From Halalkalibacter oceani (GTDB lineage: Bacteria > Bacillota > Bacilli > Bacillales > Bacillaceae_D): 49,681 bases of DNA. Made by a program: the position numbers and the translations under genes. The stretch covers positions 1 through 49,681 of the forward strand of contig NZ_JAMBOL010000024.1 in assembly GCF_023715605.1 (NCBI RefSeq). The letters are read 5' to 3'. Below the pieces are notes generated by a model. The model was given only the letters and a program-made list of their open reading frames with translations. It was not told where the DNA came from and did not search any database. Of this stretch, positions 17,407-26,100 are shown in pieces; the stretch's first letter is position 1, and each line of letters starts with the position of its first letter.

Positions 17407-17420
17407 TGAAAGCGCTCTTA
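17407..17420 (+). promoter_or_regulatory. cre-like (CcpA) site in the 5' leader
   Basis: TGAAAGCGCTCTTA matches the catabolite-responsive element TGAAAGCGCTTTCA at 12 of 14 positions. It lies 19 nt downstream of the -10 hexamer, where bound CcpA would block elongation. Confidence 0.55.
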
Positions 17421-17434
17421 TTGGAGGGAACCGA

Positions 17435-17758
17435 ATGATTTATGAGTTGAGAATTTATACGATGCACGAAGGCAAAATGCAAGCTATTCATGATCGTTTT
17501 TCGCAAGCGACACTGGAAATCTTTGAAAAGCATGGGATGCGTGTAACTCAATTTTGGGAAGACATTGAACCGGAAAATAACCGGATTTTCTATGTAATGG
17601 AATTTCCAGATATGGAAACGCGTAATCAACAATTTGAAAAATTTCAGGCGGACCCGGAATGGCAGCGAGTAAAAGCCGATTCTGAAAAGGACGGCCCAAT
17701 CGTCAAAAAACTGGAAAGTATTTTCTTGAAAAATGTGCCATACTTTACAGGAAAGTAA
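17435..17758 (+). CDS. NIPSNAP-family protein
   Basis: 107-residue protein of the NIPSNAP/dimeric alpha-beta-barrel type. It opens MIYELRIYTMHEGKMQAIHDRF, then HGMRVTQFWEDIEPENNRIFYVMEFPD and a terminal FQADPEWQRVKADSEKDGPIV, all family hallmarks. The biochemical role of bacterial NIPSNAP proteins is poorly known; some relatives are small monooxygenase-like or stress proteins. ATG at 17435 follows GGAGGG with 6-nt spacing. A cre-like site in the leader predicts repression during growth on glucose. Confidence 0.85.
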   Translation: MIYELRIYTMHEGKMQAIHDRFSQATLEIFEKHGMRVTQFWEDIEPENNRIFYVMEFPDMETRNQQFEKFQADPEWQRVKADSEKDGPIVKKLESIFLKNVPYFTGK

Positions 17759-17886
17759 TAAAGGGCTGTCGAATGAATGTCTAAAGGCGATGGAAGAACG
17801 ATAGAGTTACATAAGGGGTGCTGATAAGGTGCTTTCTCGGCCACCCCTCTGCAAGAGAAAAAAAGATAACGCTTTTACGTCATCCT

Positions 17887-18051
17887 TTACCGCTGTAAAA
17901 ACTTAAAACCGAAATATAGATTAACAGGAACTAATAATGTAAACAGATAGAAAAGTGAATCCCCGTAGACTGCGATAGATGCAAGTAGCCAAAAGAGGGC
18001 CATAATAAAAAAAATAATGCTCATAATTGGAAGTGATGATAACTTTCCCAT
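17887..18051 (-). CDS. Small hypothetical membrane protein
   Basis: 54-residue reading frame on the minus strand, starting MGKLSSLPIMSIIFFIMALF and ending FGFKFLQR. Two hydrophobic segments (about residues 8-27 and 32-50) predict a helical hairpin in the membrane. AAGGGGG lies 5 nt before the ATG on the minus strand, a good ribosome binding site, which is the main evidence that it is real. It lies 18 nt downstream of the Sda-like gene on the same strand and may be co-transcribed. Function unknown. Confidence 0.6.
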   Translation of the reverse strand: MGKLSSLPIMSIIFFIMALFWLLASIAVYGDSLFYLFTLLVPVNLYFGFKFLQR

Positions 18052-18069
18052 GCTTACCCCCTTAAACGG

Positions 18070-18219
18070 CTAAATACAGATTTCTTCCGGTGCTTCAATT
18101 TGGATTTCTCTTCTTTCTAATTCTTTTCTGAGGATGGCAATGAAATCTGGGCTGAGGTTAAGTTCGACTGCTTTGTAGTAAGATTCGAGCATCAACGTAT
18201 CATCAATGTGATCTAGCAT
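18070..18219 (-). CDS. sda: Sda-like sporulation histidine kinase inhibitor
   Basis: 49-residue peptide on the minus strand. The core LMLESYYKAVELNLSPDFIA plus LRKELERR aligns well with B. subtilis Sda ([26 protein letters not shown]), a helical hairpin that binds KinA and blocks phosphorelay entry when DNA replication is perturbed. GGAGAGG precedes the ATG at 18219. No clear DnaA box cluster (TTATNCACA) was found upstream, unlike B. subtilis sda. The C-terminal tail (EAPEEICI) is longer than in B. subtilis. It supports a sporulating host. Confidence 0.8.
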   Translation of the reverse strand: MLDHIDDTLMLESYYKAVELNLSPDFIAILRKELERREIQIEAPEEICI

Positions 18220-18607
18220 TTTTTCCTCTCCTAATTCCTTATTTATTCCCTTTGTCTTAATGTTAACTGTTTTCCCCTCATTAATAAAGTCATTTCGTGA
18301 TAAAAATTATCGACAAAATACCTAAAGATCCTGCAATTTTCCAGTTTTCTTCTACAAAATTAAGGAAAAGTACATATCGCCCTGACAATACGCAAAAAAT
18401 CGGCGAACAGTGACTGAAATCGTTCGCAATAGGACGGGCAGCCTTTGACGAAAAAAGATAAAAATAAACAGACTCTGCCATTTGGGATTTTTGGGGAAGC
18501 AATTCATTCAAATGAAAAGAATGGTGCTCGAAAAGTAGTTGAGGTGTGAATCTTCTAGTAGCCGGGTAAAGGATAGCAAGACTTAGCTACTAAAGGAGAG
18601 ATGCGAC
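18220..18607. other. Gene-poor intergenic stretch with inverted repeats
   Basis: No convincing gene. It contains GCGAAC (18403-18408) facing GTTCGC (18422-18427), and TAGTAGC (18556-18562) facing GCTACTA (18586-18592). The second overlaps the AAAGGAG ribosome binding site of the following gene and could mask it when folded. A 34-codon TTG-started frame at 18445 has only weak support. Confidence 0.4.
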
Positions 18608-18970
18608 ATGACACGGGAAACGTATTATGTAAGTGTCGATATGCCGATTCTTAGCATTAGTAAAACGAAAACACCTGAAAATGTGGTTCAGTATGAAATC
18701 AGGGCAACGGAACAGGAAAAAGATGAGCTTTATGCGCTGCTGGACGAGGTTGGCGATCACGACTTTGAGCCGCAGCAAGTGTTTGCCCGCCCATTTGATG
18801 AAAGAGCATCCGATGCTGAAAAGGATCAAACGCAAAAGGAGCTGCGTCAGGTATATGAAAGAATTTATCAGCTTGGCACGGCGGAAACGAGAAAGATTTT
18901 GGACAATCTCCGTCCGGTTGAGACGGCTGAGGAGAGAAACGAAATGTCACGGGAGAGAGATGGATTCTAG
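18608..18970 (+). CDS. Hypothetical protein
   Basis: 120-residue hydrophilic protein, not recognised. It begins MTRETYYVSVDMPILSISKT, is rich in Glu, Asp, Lys and Arg, and has predicted helices over the last two thirds (residues about 40-110). A strong AAAGGAGAG site precedes the ATG, and the compact start and stop suggest a real gene. A hairpin at 18556-18592 may cover its ribosome binding site. It looks cytoplasmic, with no signal peptide or membrane segment. No known domain seen. Confidence 0.7.
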   Translation: MTRETYYVSVDMPILSISKTKTPENVVQYEIRATEQEKDELYALLDEVGDHDFEPQQVFARPFDERASDAEKDQTQKELRQVYERIYQLGTAETRKILDNLRPVETAEERNEMSRERDGF

Positions 18971-19208
18971 CCTCGTTTTTCTTTCGCGCGACCGGACTTA
19001 GTGCCGGTACGGGAGAGGCGGGCTTTCGATGTTCGATAAACCTCGCAAAACCTAAATAGAAGGCGACCTGCCTGCGGTATATGGTGAGAAAGGAAGAAAG
19101 CGGCTTTCCTCACGATGACAGGCAGCTGCTGCTTACCGTTTTGGAGTGTGCTGAGAGGGGAAAGATTCCTTTTTGGCACGCTCTTTCTTGTATAATATGA
19201 TAGACTGC
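18971..19208 (+). other. Intergenic region with a terminator-like hairpin
   Basis: No gene supported. Around 19145-19188 an imperfect stem (GAGTGTGC facing GCACGCTC, with GGGGAA/TTCC inside) followed by TTTCTT resembles a terminator for the preceding gene. A TATAAT at 19191-19196 has no matching -35. Confidence 0.4.
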
Positions 19209-19237
19209 TTGAAAGTCAGCTAGATCTGCCATATAAT
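19209..19237 (+). promoter_or_regulatory. Sigma-A promoter of the YwjA-like exporter
   Basis: TTGAAA at 19209-19214 and a perfect TATAAT at 19232-19237 with a 17-bp spacer. The Fur box starts at the next base. Confidence 0.8.
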
Positions 19238-19252
19238 TGATTATCATTATCA
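19238..19252 (+). promoter_or_regulatory. Fur box
   Basis: TGATTATCATTATCA matches the Bacillus 7-1-7 Fur box TGATAATnATTATCA with one mismatch. It covers the transcription start of the exporter promoter, so iron-loaded Fur would repress the gene. Confidence 0.8.
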
Positions 19253-19334
19253 CTATAGCAAATGAAGGATAGGCTCGCTTTCTAATTACTTTCGTCTGTA
19301 TTGGCCCGCTTGCCTGTTTGAAGGAGTGTTACCG

Positions 19335-21044
19335 TTGTTAAAACGTTTTTTTTCCTATTATAAGCCTTACAAGTTTTTGTTCATTCTTGATTTTTCATGC
19401 GCTGTTTTTGTCGGGCTGCTGGAGCTGGCTTTTCCATTGGCGGTGAATCAGGTCATTGACCGGCTGCTTCCAAGTGGCGACTGGTCGATTATTTTATGGG
19501 CCTGCTTTGGTTTACTGCTCATTTATTTAATTAATACCGGCTTGCATTATGTGGTCACCTATTGGGGCCATATGCTCGGGATTAACATTGAAACCGATAT
19601 GCGCCGCAAGCTGTTTGAGCATATGCAGAAGCTCTCTTTTGGCTACTATGATAATAACAAAACCGGCCATTCAATTTCCCGGCTGACAAAGGACCTGGAG
19701 GAGATTGGCGAGGTCGCCCACCACGGGCCTGAGGATGTCTTTGTCGCGGTGATGACGTTGATCGGCTCATTTGTGCTGATGATGACGATTAACTGGAAGC
19801 TTGCGCTGATTTCATTCATTGTCATTCCGCTTCTGACCTATTGCGCGATTTATTTCAATAAAAAGATGACGCGCACCTTTCGAAAGATGTTCCATGATGT
19901 CGCTGATATTAATGCGAGGGTAGAAGACAGCATCGGCGGAATCCGGGTAGTTCAGGCGTTTGCGAATGAAAAGCACGAGCAGCGTCAATTTGCGAAGAAC
20001 AATCAGGAATATCGAAATACGAAACTGCAATCATACAAAATTATGGCGCAGAACATTACAGCCAATTATATGTTTATGAGAATCATCACTCTTTTCACAC
20101 TGTTGTTCGGAACGTTTTTTGTTATTCGCGGAGAGCTGACGAATGGTGAATTTGTTGCTTTTATTCTATTGGCCAATATTCTTCTTGGACCAATTCAAAA
20201 GATTAACGCGGTGATTGAAAGTTATCCGAAAGGGATTGCCGGCTTTAAGCGTTACACGGAAATCCTTGATACGAAGCCGGATATAGAGGATGCGCCTGAT
20301 GCTGTTGAGATGGAGCTTCAAGGCGATATTCGCTACCGCCATGTTTCCTTTGGCTATGAAGGATTGGAGCGGGTATTGAACGATATTAATCTGACTGTCA
20401 GAAAAGGCGAAACAGTAGCTTTCGTCGGTCCTTCTGGGGCGGGGAAGACGACTTTATGCAGCTTGCTGCCCCGCTTCTATGAGCTGCTGGAGGGCAGCAT
20501 TGAAGTCGATGGCGTCGACATTCGCGATATTAAGCTGTCCTCGTTACGCAGCCAAATTGGGATTGTACAGCAGGATGTTTTCCTCTTCTCCGGTTCGATT
20601 AGAGAGAATATCGCGTACGGTAAGCTGGATGCAGCAGATGAAGAGATTCTTGAAGCAGCCCGCCGGGCACAGCTTGATGAGTTTATCCGCAGTCAGCCGC
20701 AGGGACTTGATACCGTTATCGGCGAACGAGGCGTCAAGCTTTCTGGCGGGCAGAAGCAGCGGCTGGCAATTGCGCGCATGTTTCTGAAAAACCCGCCGAT
20801 TCTCATTCTTGATGAAGCAACTTCCGCCCTTGATACGGAGACGGAGGTGGCGATTCAAAAGTCCCTGGCCGAACTCGCTCAAGGGCGGACAACGTTAGTC
20901 ATCGCCCACCGTTTGGCGACAATCAAAAATGCTGATCGCATTATCGTTGTGACGAAAAAGGGGATCGCCGAACAAGGAAGACATGAAGAGTTAATCGAAA
21001 AAGAAGGAATTTACAGTCGCCTTCATCAAGCTCAATTTGGGTGA
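19335..21044 (+). CDS. ywjA: ABC exporter, fused permease/ATPase (YwjA-like)
   Basis: 569-residue half-transporter. The six-helix exporter domain (about residues 1-310) opens LKRFFSYYKPYKFLFILDF and includes NIETDMRRKLFEHMQKLSFGYYDNNKTGH. The ATPase domain has Walker A GPSGAGKTT, Q-loop IGIVQQDVFLF, signature LSGGQKQRLAIARM, Walker B ILILDEATSALD and switch His in VIAHRLAT. TTG at 19335 is preferred over GTG at 19326, since AAGGAG overlaps the GTG and is 8 nt from the TTG; this also gives the start I recall for B. subtilis YwjA. YwjA belongs to the B. subtilis Fur regulon and this promoter carries a Fur box. The exported substrate is unknown. Confidence 0.88.
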   Translation: MLKRFFSYYKPYKFLFILDFSCAVFVGLLELAFPLAVNQVIDRLLPSGDWSIILWACFGLLLIYLINTGLHYVVTYWGHMLGINIETDMRRKLFEHMQKLSFGYYDNNKTGHSISRLTKDLEEIGEVAHHGPEDVFVAVMTLIGSFVLMMTINWKLALISFIVIPLLTYCAIYFNKKMTRTFRKMFHDVADINARVEDSIGGIRVVQAFANEKHEQRQFAKNNQEYRNTKLQSYKIMAQNITANYMFMRIITLFTLLFGTFFVIRGELTNGEFVAFILLANILLGPIQKINAVIESYPKGIAGFKRYTEILDTKPDIEDAPDAVEMELQGDIRYRHVSFGYEGLERVLNDINLTVRKGETVAFVGPSGAGKTTLCSLLPRFYELLEGSIEVDGVDIRDIKLSSLRSQIGIVQQDVFLFSGSIRENIAYGKLDAADEEILEAARRAQLDEFIRSQPQGLDTVIGERGVKLSGGQKQRLAIARMFLKNPPILILDEATSALDTETEVAIQKSLAELAQGRTTLVIAHRLATIKNADRIIVVTKKGIAEQGRHEELIEKEGIYSRLHQAQFG

Positions 21045-21071
21045 AGAACAGGCATGCAGGCGAGTGAAAGA

Positions 21072-21115
21072 CAGGAATCCAAGAGGTTATGTTAACCTTG
21101 AGGATTCCTTTTTTT
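21072..21115 (+). terminator. Terminator of the ABC exporter gene
   Basis: AGGAATCC plus AGGTTA pairs with TTAACCT plus GGATTCCT around a tight TG turn, followed by seven T (21109-21115). Confidence 0.92.
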
Positions 21116-21258
21116 GTCAGATGGGTTTGGGCACTAAGGCCTGGGCCGCTTACTTTTTTACTGGTTGTTTTTTCCTTTGTTTGTAGACCGGGGGCGAAAC
21201 AAACGACGCCAAAGTTGTAGGGAATAGGAATGGATTTTGGTAAAAAAAAGAAAAGTTA

Positions 21259-21298
21259 TTGTTTTCAAAAAATATCTCGCTTACGATAAAGAGCGAGA
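21259..21298 (+). promoter_or_regulatory. Promoter with flanking inverted repeat before yukE
   Basis: TTGTTT (21259-21264) and TACGAT (21282-21287) are 17 bp apart. TCTCGCT at 21275-21281 and AGCGAGA at 21292-21298 form a perfect 7-bp inverted repeat that straddles the -10 hexamer, a layout typical of an operator. The regulator is unknown. Confidence 0.45.
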
Positions 21299-21322
21299 AA
21301 ATGAACAAGGAGCTGATCGAAT

Positions 21323-21616
21323 ATGTCTGAAATTATTCGTTTAACACCATCAGAGCTGCGAGAGGTTGCGAGGCAGTATGATACAGAAAGCGGCAATGTC
21401 CACGATCTAATTAGTCGCCTGGACAGCATGAGCAGTCATTTGCAGGATGTATGGGAGGGGGCATCAAGCCAAGCCTTCGCTCAACAATATCAGGAGCTGC
21501 GCCCATCGTTTGATCGCATGGCGGTGCTGCTGAACGAAGTATCGATGCAGCTAGCAAACTCTGCACAAGTTCTTGAAGATACCGATCGTCAAATTGCCAG
21601 CCAAATCCGCGGTTAA
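21323..21616 (+). CDS. yukE: WXG100 protein YukE/EsxA
   Basis: 97-residue WXG100 protein, the small secreted substrate of the ESX/type VII system. A helical hairpin is interrupted by the WEG turn (DVWEGASSQAFAQQYQEL, about residues 38-55). A C-terminal DTDRQIASQIRG carries the YxxxD/E-like export region in degenerate form (no Tyr). AAGGAG precedes the ATG. It is followed by an attenuator hairpin and then the machine genes, as in B. subtilis yukE. It is exported as a dimer through the YukB ATPase. Confidence 0.93.
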   Translation: MSEIIRLTPSELREVARQYDTESGNVHDLISRLDSMSSHLQDVWEGASSQAFAQQYQELRPSFDRMAVLLNEVSMQLANSAQVLEDTDRQIASQIRG

Positions 21617-21636
21617 ATCAGTAGCATAACGAGCAC

Positions 21637-21680
21637 AAAGAGCGCTGACAATCATCACTTGTTTTTGCGCTCTTTCTTTG
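21637..21680 (+). terminator. Attenuator after yukE
   Basis: AAAGAGCGC at 21637-21645 pairs with GCGCTCTTT at 21667-21675, a perfect 9-bp stem, followed by CTTTG. Partial read-through would keep yukE expression above that of the downstream machine genes. Confidence 0.7.
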
Positions 21681-21687
21681 TTTAGAG

Positions 21688-21936
21688 GTGAGGACGATAT
21701 ATATTCAGGTTACAATCGATTTGCGCCATTATGCGAATAAGCAGTTTGACCTTAGACTGTCAAACTATTATTCGATCAAAAAGGTGATTGAAATTGTGTG
21801 GCAGGTGGAACGAATCGCAGCCAATCCGAGAGAAGGCTACTGGGTACGCATTTCAAATAAAGAGAAGGTGTGTCATGGACTTGTCACACTTGAGGAAAGT
21901 GGAATTACAAACGGAGATAAGCTAGAAATTCTATAG
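21688..21936 (+). CDS. yukD: Ubiquitin-like ESX component YukD/EsaB
   Basis: Up to 82 residues with a ubiquitin-like fold: a first strand YIQVTIDLRHY, a central helix SIKKVIEIVWQVERIA and a last strand NGDKLEIL. It is the cytosolic ESX accessory YukD/EsaB. The start is doubtful. GTG at 21688 lies inside the AGAGGTGAGG ribosome binding site, with no other site upstream; ATA at 21697 or ATT at 21703 would be better spaced. The true protein may be 77-79 residues with a rare start codon. Confidence 0.85.
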   Translation: MRTIYIQVTIDLRHYANKQFDLRLSNYYSIKKVIEIVWQVERIAANPREGYWVRISNKEKVCHGLVTLEESGITNGDKLEIL

Positions 21937-21967
21937 CATTAACTGGACAAAGGGGTCACCTGAAAGA

Positions 21968-23161
21968 ATGGAAGAAAAGAAGGACTCATACCTGGAAAGA
22001 CAAACGGAAGCGATAATCACGAAGAAGCAGGAAGGCTATGTTTTTCAGTTTCAGAAAGCGAAGGTTAAGCTCAGCGATAAGTTGGAGATCAATATGCTTC
22101 AAGGGCTCAATGATCCGCTTCAGCGCACAATCACTGAGTCAGAAGACGTGGTGGAAGTCAACGTTGTTCCGCCAAAGGGGACATATTCGTTTCAACAGCT
22201 GAAGCGAAAATCACTTTATAGCCGTTGGCTCTTTGCCGACCAGCTGATTAAAGAACTTCAAAGCCGGCGGTTCGAACGGCTTACTATCGTTGTTTGTCCG
22301 GAAAATGTCATCATCGACAGCAGCTTCAAACCGAGCTTTCTCCATTACGGGGTAAAAGAAAGTTTACCTCCTTATTCAAAGGATCAGGAGAAGCTGTTTC
22401 TTGAGATGAAGGCGACGATAGCGGCCGCGGTCGATGATCGCTACTCATTCCATGAATATATACATTTTCATCAGACGCTGAAGCTGTCCGATATGACGAG
22501 GCAGCTCTTCGCAGCCAAAAACACAGAAGAACTTCAGGAAATCGTGCGAGCATCGATTCATGAATTGGAACAGAAAGAACAAAATCTTATTCATCTTCCG
22601 CGAACAAAATGGATGATTCAACGCTACAGTTTGTGGGGCCTCGTTATCCTTTTATTGCCAACGATATGCTATACGGTCTATTCTTTCTTCTTTATTCAAC
22701 CGGAGCAGCAGGCGTATATCAAAAGTGGCGAGTATTTTCTCACAGCGAGATACAGCGATGTCATTGAGCAATTACGCTATTATGATCCTGACGATATGCC
22801 TTACGTGACGAAATATCAATTAGCGACAGCCTATGTTCAATATGAGGCACTAACGGGAGAGCAGAGAGCGAACATTCAAAATACGCTGACGCTGCAATCC
22901 GACCCTGCTTATTTTGACTACTGGATCTATGTAGGCAGGGGGGAAAACGAAGAGGCGGTTGATCTCGGAAGGTCGCTTGGAGACCGTGATCTCGTCATGT
23001 TTGGACTGCTGAAATATAGGGAGGATATTCGAGCGGATGACTCGTTATCAGGCCAGGAAAAAGAAGAAGAGCTCCAGTTGATCGAGCGGGAGCTGGAGGA
23101 GTACGTCCAGGAGCGTGAGCAGCAAAGTGAAGAAGCGGAAGAGCCAGGGAATGCGTCATAG
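21968..23161 (+). CDS. yukC: ESX membrane component YukC/EssB
   Basis: 397-residue bitopic protein. The N-terminal cytosolic pseudokinase-like domain (about residues 1-215) contains YSFQQLKRKSLYSRWLFADQLI. One transmembrane helix WGLVILLLPTICYTVYSFFF lies near residues 223-242, and the outer helical domain (GEYFLTARYSDVIEQLRYYDPDDMP, then YWIYVGRGENEEAVDLGRSL) follows. The acidic C-terminal tail is predicted coiled coil. EssB/YukC dimers form the core of the Firmicute ESX translocon with EssC. The stop is 11 nt before the yukB start. Confidence 0.93.
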   Translation: MEEKKDSYLERQTEAIITKKQEGYVFQFQKAKVKLSDKLEINMLQGLNDPLQRTITESEDVVEVNVVPPKGTYSFQQLKRKSLYSRWLFADQLIKELQSRRFERLTIVVCPENVIIDSSFKPSFLHYGVKESLPPYSKDQEKLFLEMKATIAAAVDDRYSFHEYIHFHQTLKLSDMTRQLFAAKNTEELQEIVRASIHELEQKEQNLIHLPRTKWMIQRYSLWGLVILLLPTICYTVYSFFFIQPEQQAYIKSGEYFLTARYSDVIEQLRYYDPDDMPYVTKYQLATAYVQYEALTGEQRANIQNTLTLQSDPAYFDYWIYVGRGENEEAVDLGRSLGDRDLVMFGLLKYREDIRADDSLSGQEKEEELQLIERELEEYVQEREQQSEEAEEPGNAS

Positions 23162-23172
23162 GAGTGGAGAAG

Positions 23173-26100
23173 ATGAATCAATTATTTTTGTTTTATGACG
23201 ACATGTATCAGTCCTGCCAGCTTGAACAAAGTCATCCGGTCATTCAAATCGGCAATGATGACGACGATACGATCACGATCAAATCGCTTTCCTTTTCGGA
23301 CGGTAAACTAACGCTTGAACGGGATGGTGAACGCTATGTGATCCATCAGGGGAAGCAGCAGGCTGGTGCTCTGACTCAAGATGAGCCGATGACGTTGAAT
23401 GTGGACGGGAAAACATTACGACTGCTTTACCGAACCGCCGCTGAAAAGAAATATACCTACTACATAGGACAGCTAGATGAAGTGAAGATCGGTAACGTCC
23501 AAGGAGCGACAATTCAAAAAGAGGGCCACTTTTTTGCCAATGAAGAAGGCAGCTTTCTGACGCTTGTTAAAGTGGGTGAAACGTGGTTACTCAAGCCGGA
23601 AGAGCAAAGTGTCATGTATTTGAACGGCCTTCGGGTGAGAGAAGCTACTGCTTGTGCAAATGGAGATCATCTTTTCTTTCCGTTTATGACGATTACAATC
23701 GTTGAGGACGACCTGTTGATGATCAGATGTACAGAAGCAGTTGAAACAGAACTTCCCGCCGTACGCCCGCCTGTTTCCAAAATGCAGAAAGCGTACCCTC
23801 TTTACCGTCGTACGCCGCGCTTAATCTATGATCTGCCGGAAGAGAAGGTGACGTTTTCCTTTCCGTCCCAGGAAATCGATAATAACCAACGCGCCTTATG
23901 GTTATTGATTTTGCCGCCGGCGATGATGCTGATCGTTATGACCGTCGTTGTTCTCCTTATTCCAAGAGGAATATTCATCCTCATCTCAATTGTGATGTTT
24001 ACGACGACGATCATGACATCCACGATTCAGTATTTTCGCGAAAAGAAAAAAAGAAAAGAGCGTGAGGAGCAACGGGAACGGGTTTATTCGAATTATTTGA
24101 AGCAAAAGCAGGAGGAGCTGCAAGGCCTGGCAGAAAAGCAGAAAATGGTAATGGCCTATCATTTTCCGAGCTTTGAAGAAATGAAGGCGATGGCGAAGAC
24201 GATCAGCGCGAGAATCTGGGAACGATCGCTTGATAGTGAGGATTTTTTGCAGTTCCGGGTAGGCCGGGCGGAGGTGCCGTCGAGCTATCAGGTAGCAGTC
24301 GGAAGTCTTGACTTTGCCAATCGGGAAATCGACCATTTGCTCGAAAGGTCGCAGGAGATTATCAACGCTTATCAGCATGTAAAAAATGTCGCTTTGCCGG
24401 TTGATCTGTCAAGCGGGTCAATCGGTCTGGTTGGAAAGGATGCGATCGTCCAGCGCCAACTTCAGCAGATTGTCGGCCAGCTGGCGTTCTTTCACAGTTA
24501 CCGGGATGTGCGTTTTATCGCTATTTTCGATCAGTCTCATTATGGAAGCTGGGAATGGATGAAGTGGCTGCCGCATTTTCAACTGCCGCACTCCTTTGCT
24601 AAAGGCTTTATCTACGACGAAAAAACGAGAGACCAGTTATTGTCCTCGATATATGAAATGCTGCGCGAACGCGATATCGACGAAACGAAAGCGAACAAAA
24701 CCTTTGCGCCACATCTTGTCTTTATTGTTCAAAATCGGCAGCTCATTTCCGACCATCTCATTATGGAATATTTAGAGGGAGAGGATCGCGGTATCGGACT
24801 TTCCACGATCTTTGCGACCGACGCGAAAGAGAACCTGACCGACTCGATTCACACCCTTATTAGTTACATTAACAGCCAGGAAGGTGAAATTCTCATTCAC
24901 CGCCACCGGGCCGTTCATACACCGTTTGCTATTGACAAGCATGCGGAGAAAGGCAATGAAAGCTATGCGCGTCTGCTGCGCTCGCTTGATCATCAAAAGG
25001 GGATGAGCAATTCGATTCCGGAGATGGTCTCCTTTTTGGAGCTGAATGGGGCGCAGGAAGTCGCCGACCTGGAGATTGAGCGGAAGTGGCACCGCAATCA
25101 GCCTTCAAAGTCGCTCGCCGTGCCGATCGGCTTAAAAGGTAAGCAGGATAAGGTTGAGCTGAACCTTCATGAAAAAGCGCACGGACCTCATGGCCTTGTA
25201 GCAGGGACGACTGGTTCCGGGAAAAGTGAGCTTTTACAAACGTATATTCTCAGCTTGGCCGTTCATTTTCATCCGCATGAGGTCGCCTTTTTGTTAATCG
25301 ATTACAAGGGTGGCGGCATGGCACAGCCATTTAAACAGCTGCCTCATCTCCTTGGGACAATCACAAATATTAGCGAAAGCAAAAACTTCAGTACGCGCGC
25401 CCTCGCTTCGATTAATAGTGAAATGAAACGGAGACAGCGCCTGCTTGATGCTTATGACGTTACTCATATTCATGACTATGGTGATTTAGTCAAACAGGGG
25501 ATCGCCAAAGAGCCGATGCCGCATCTTTTCTTAATCTCGGATGAATTTGCCGAACTGAAGAGTGAGGAACCTGAATTCATTAAAGAATTGGTCAGCGCCG
25601 CCCGGATCGGACGTAGTCTCGGCGTTCATCTCATCCTCGCTACACAAAAACCGGGGGGAGTAATCGATAACCAGATCTGGAGTAATTCCCGCTTTAAGAT
25701 CGCTCTTAAAGTTCAGGACGCGACAGACAGTAAGGAGATTTTGAAAAACGGTGATGCCGCAACGATCACCCAGACCGGAAGAGGCTATTTACAAGTAGGA
25801 AACAACGAAGTTTATGAGCTGTTTCAATCAGCGTGGAGCGGTGCTCCGTATTTGGAGGAATCTTTTCAGGCGGAGGAAGAGGTCTCGCTTGTCACCGATC
25901 TCGGCCTTGTCCAGCTCTCGGGACTGAGCACGAAGACCGTGCCCGACTCGAAGGAGCAGAAAACAGAAATAGAAGCTGTTGTCGCTGAAATCGCCGCTGT
26001 TCAACAGAAGCTGCAGCTGATCAAGCTTCCAAGTCCATGGCTCCCTCCGTTAGGGGAGTGGCTGCCGAGACCGGAAGTGGATTCTGTGGCGGAAGGTTTT

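Noticed and set aside
17815-17850. GGGGTG...CACCCC hairpin after the NIPSNAP gene
   Set aside because: Short stem, long loop and no T-run on either side; not called as a terminator.
18403-18427. LexA-box-like GCGAAC...GTTCGC near sda
   Set aside because: The arms are 13 bp apart, whereas a Bacillus LexA box has CGAAC and GTTCG only 4 bp apart.
18290-18511. Minus-strand frame of 73 residues
   Set aside because: No ribosome binding site, mixed composition and no recognisable domain; probably chance.
18445-18549. TTG-started 34-residue frame (MTKKDKNKQTLPFG...)
   Set aside because: Only a weak AGGACGGG site and a rare start; composition is plausible but there is not enough to call it a gene.
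18967-19179. Minus-strand frame of 70 residues
   Set aside because: Overlaps the terminator-like hairpin, has no ribosome binding site and no family resemblance.
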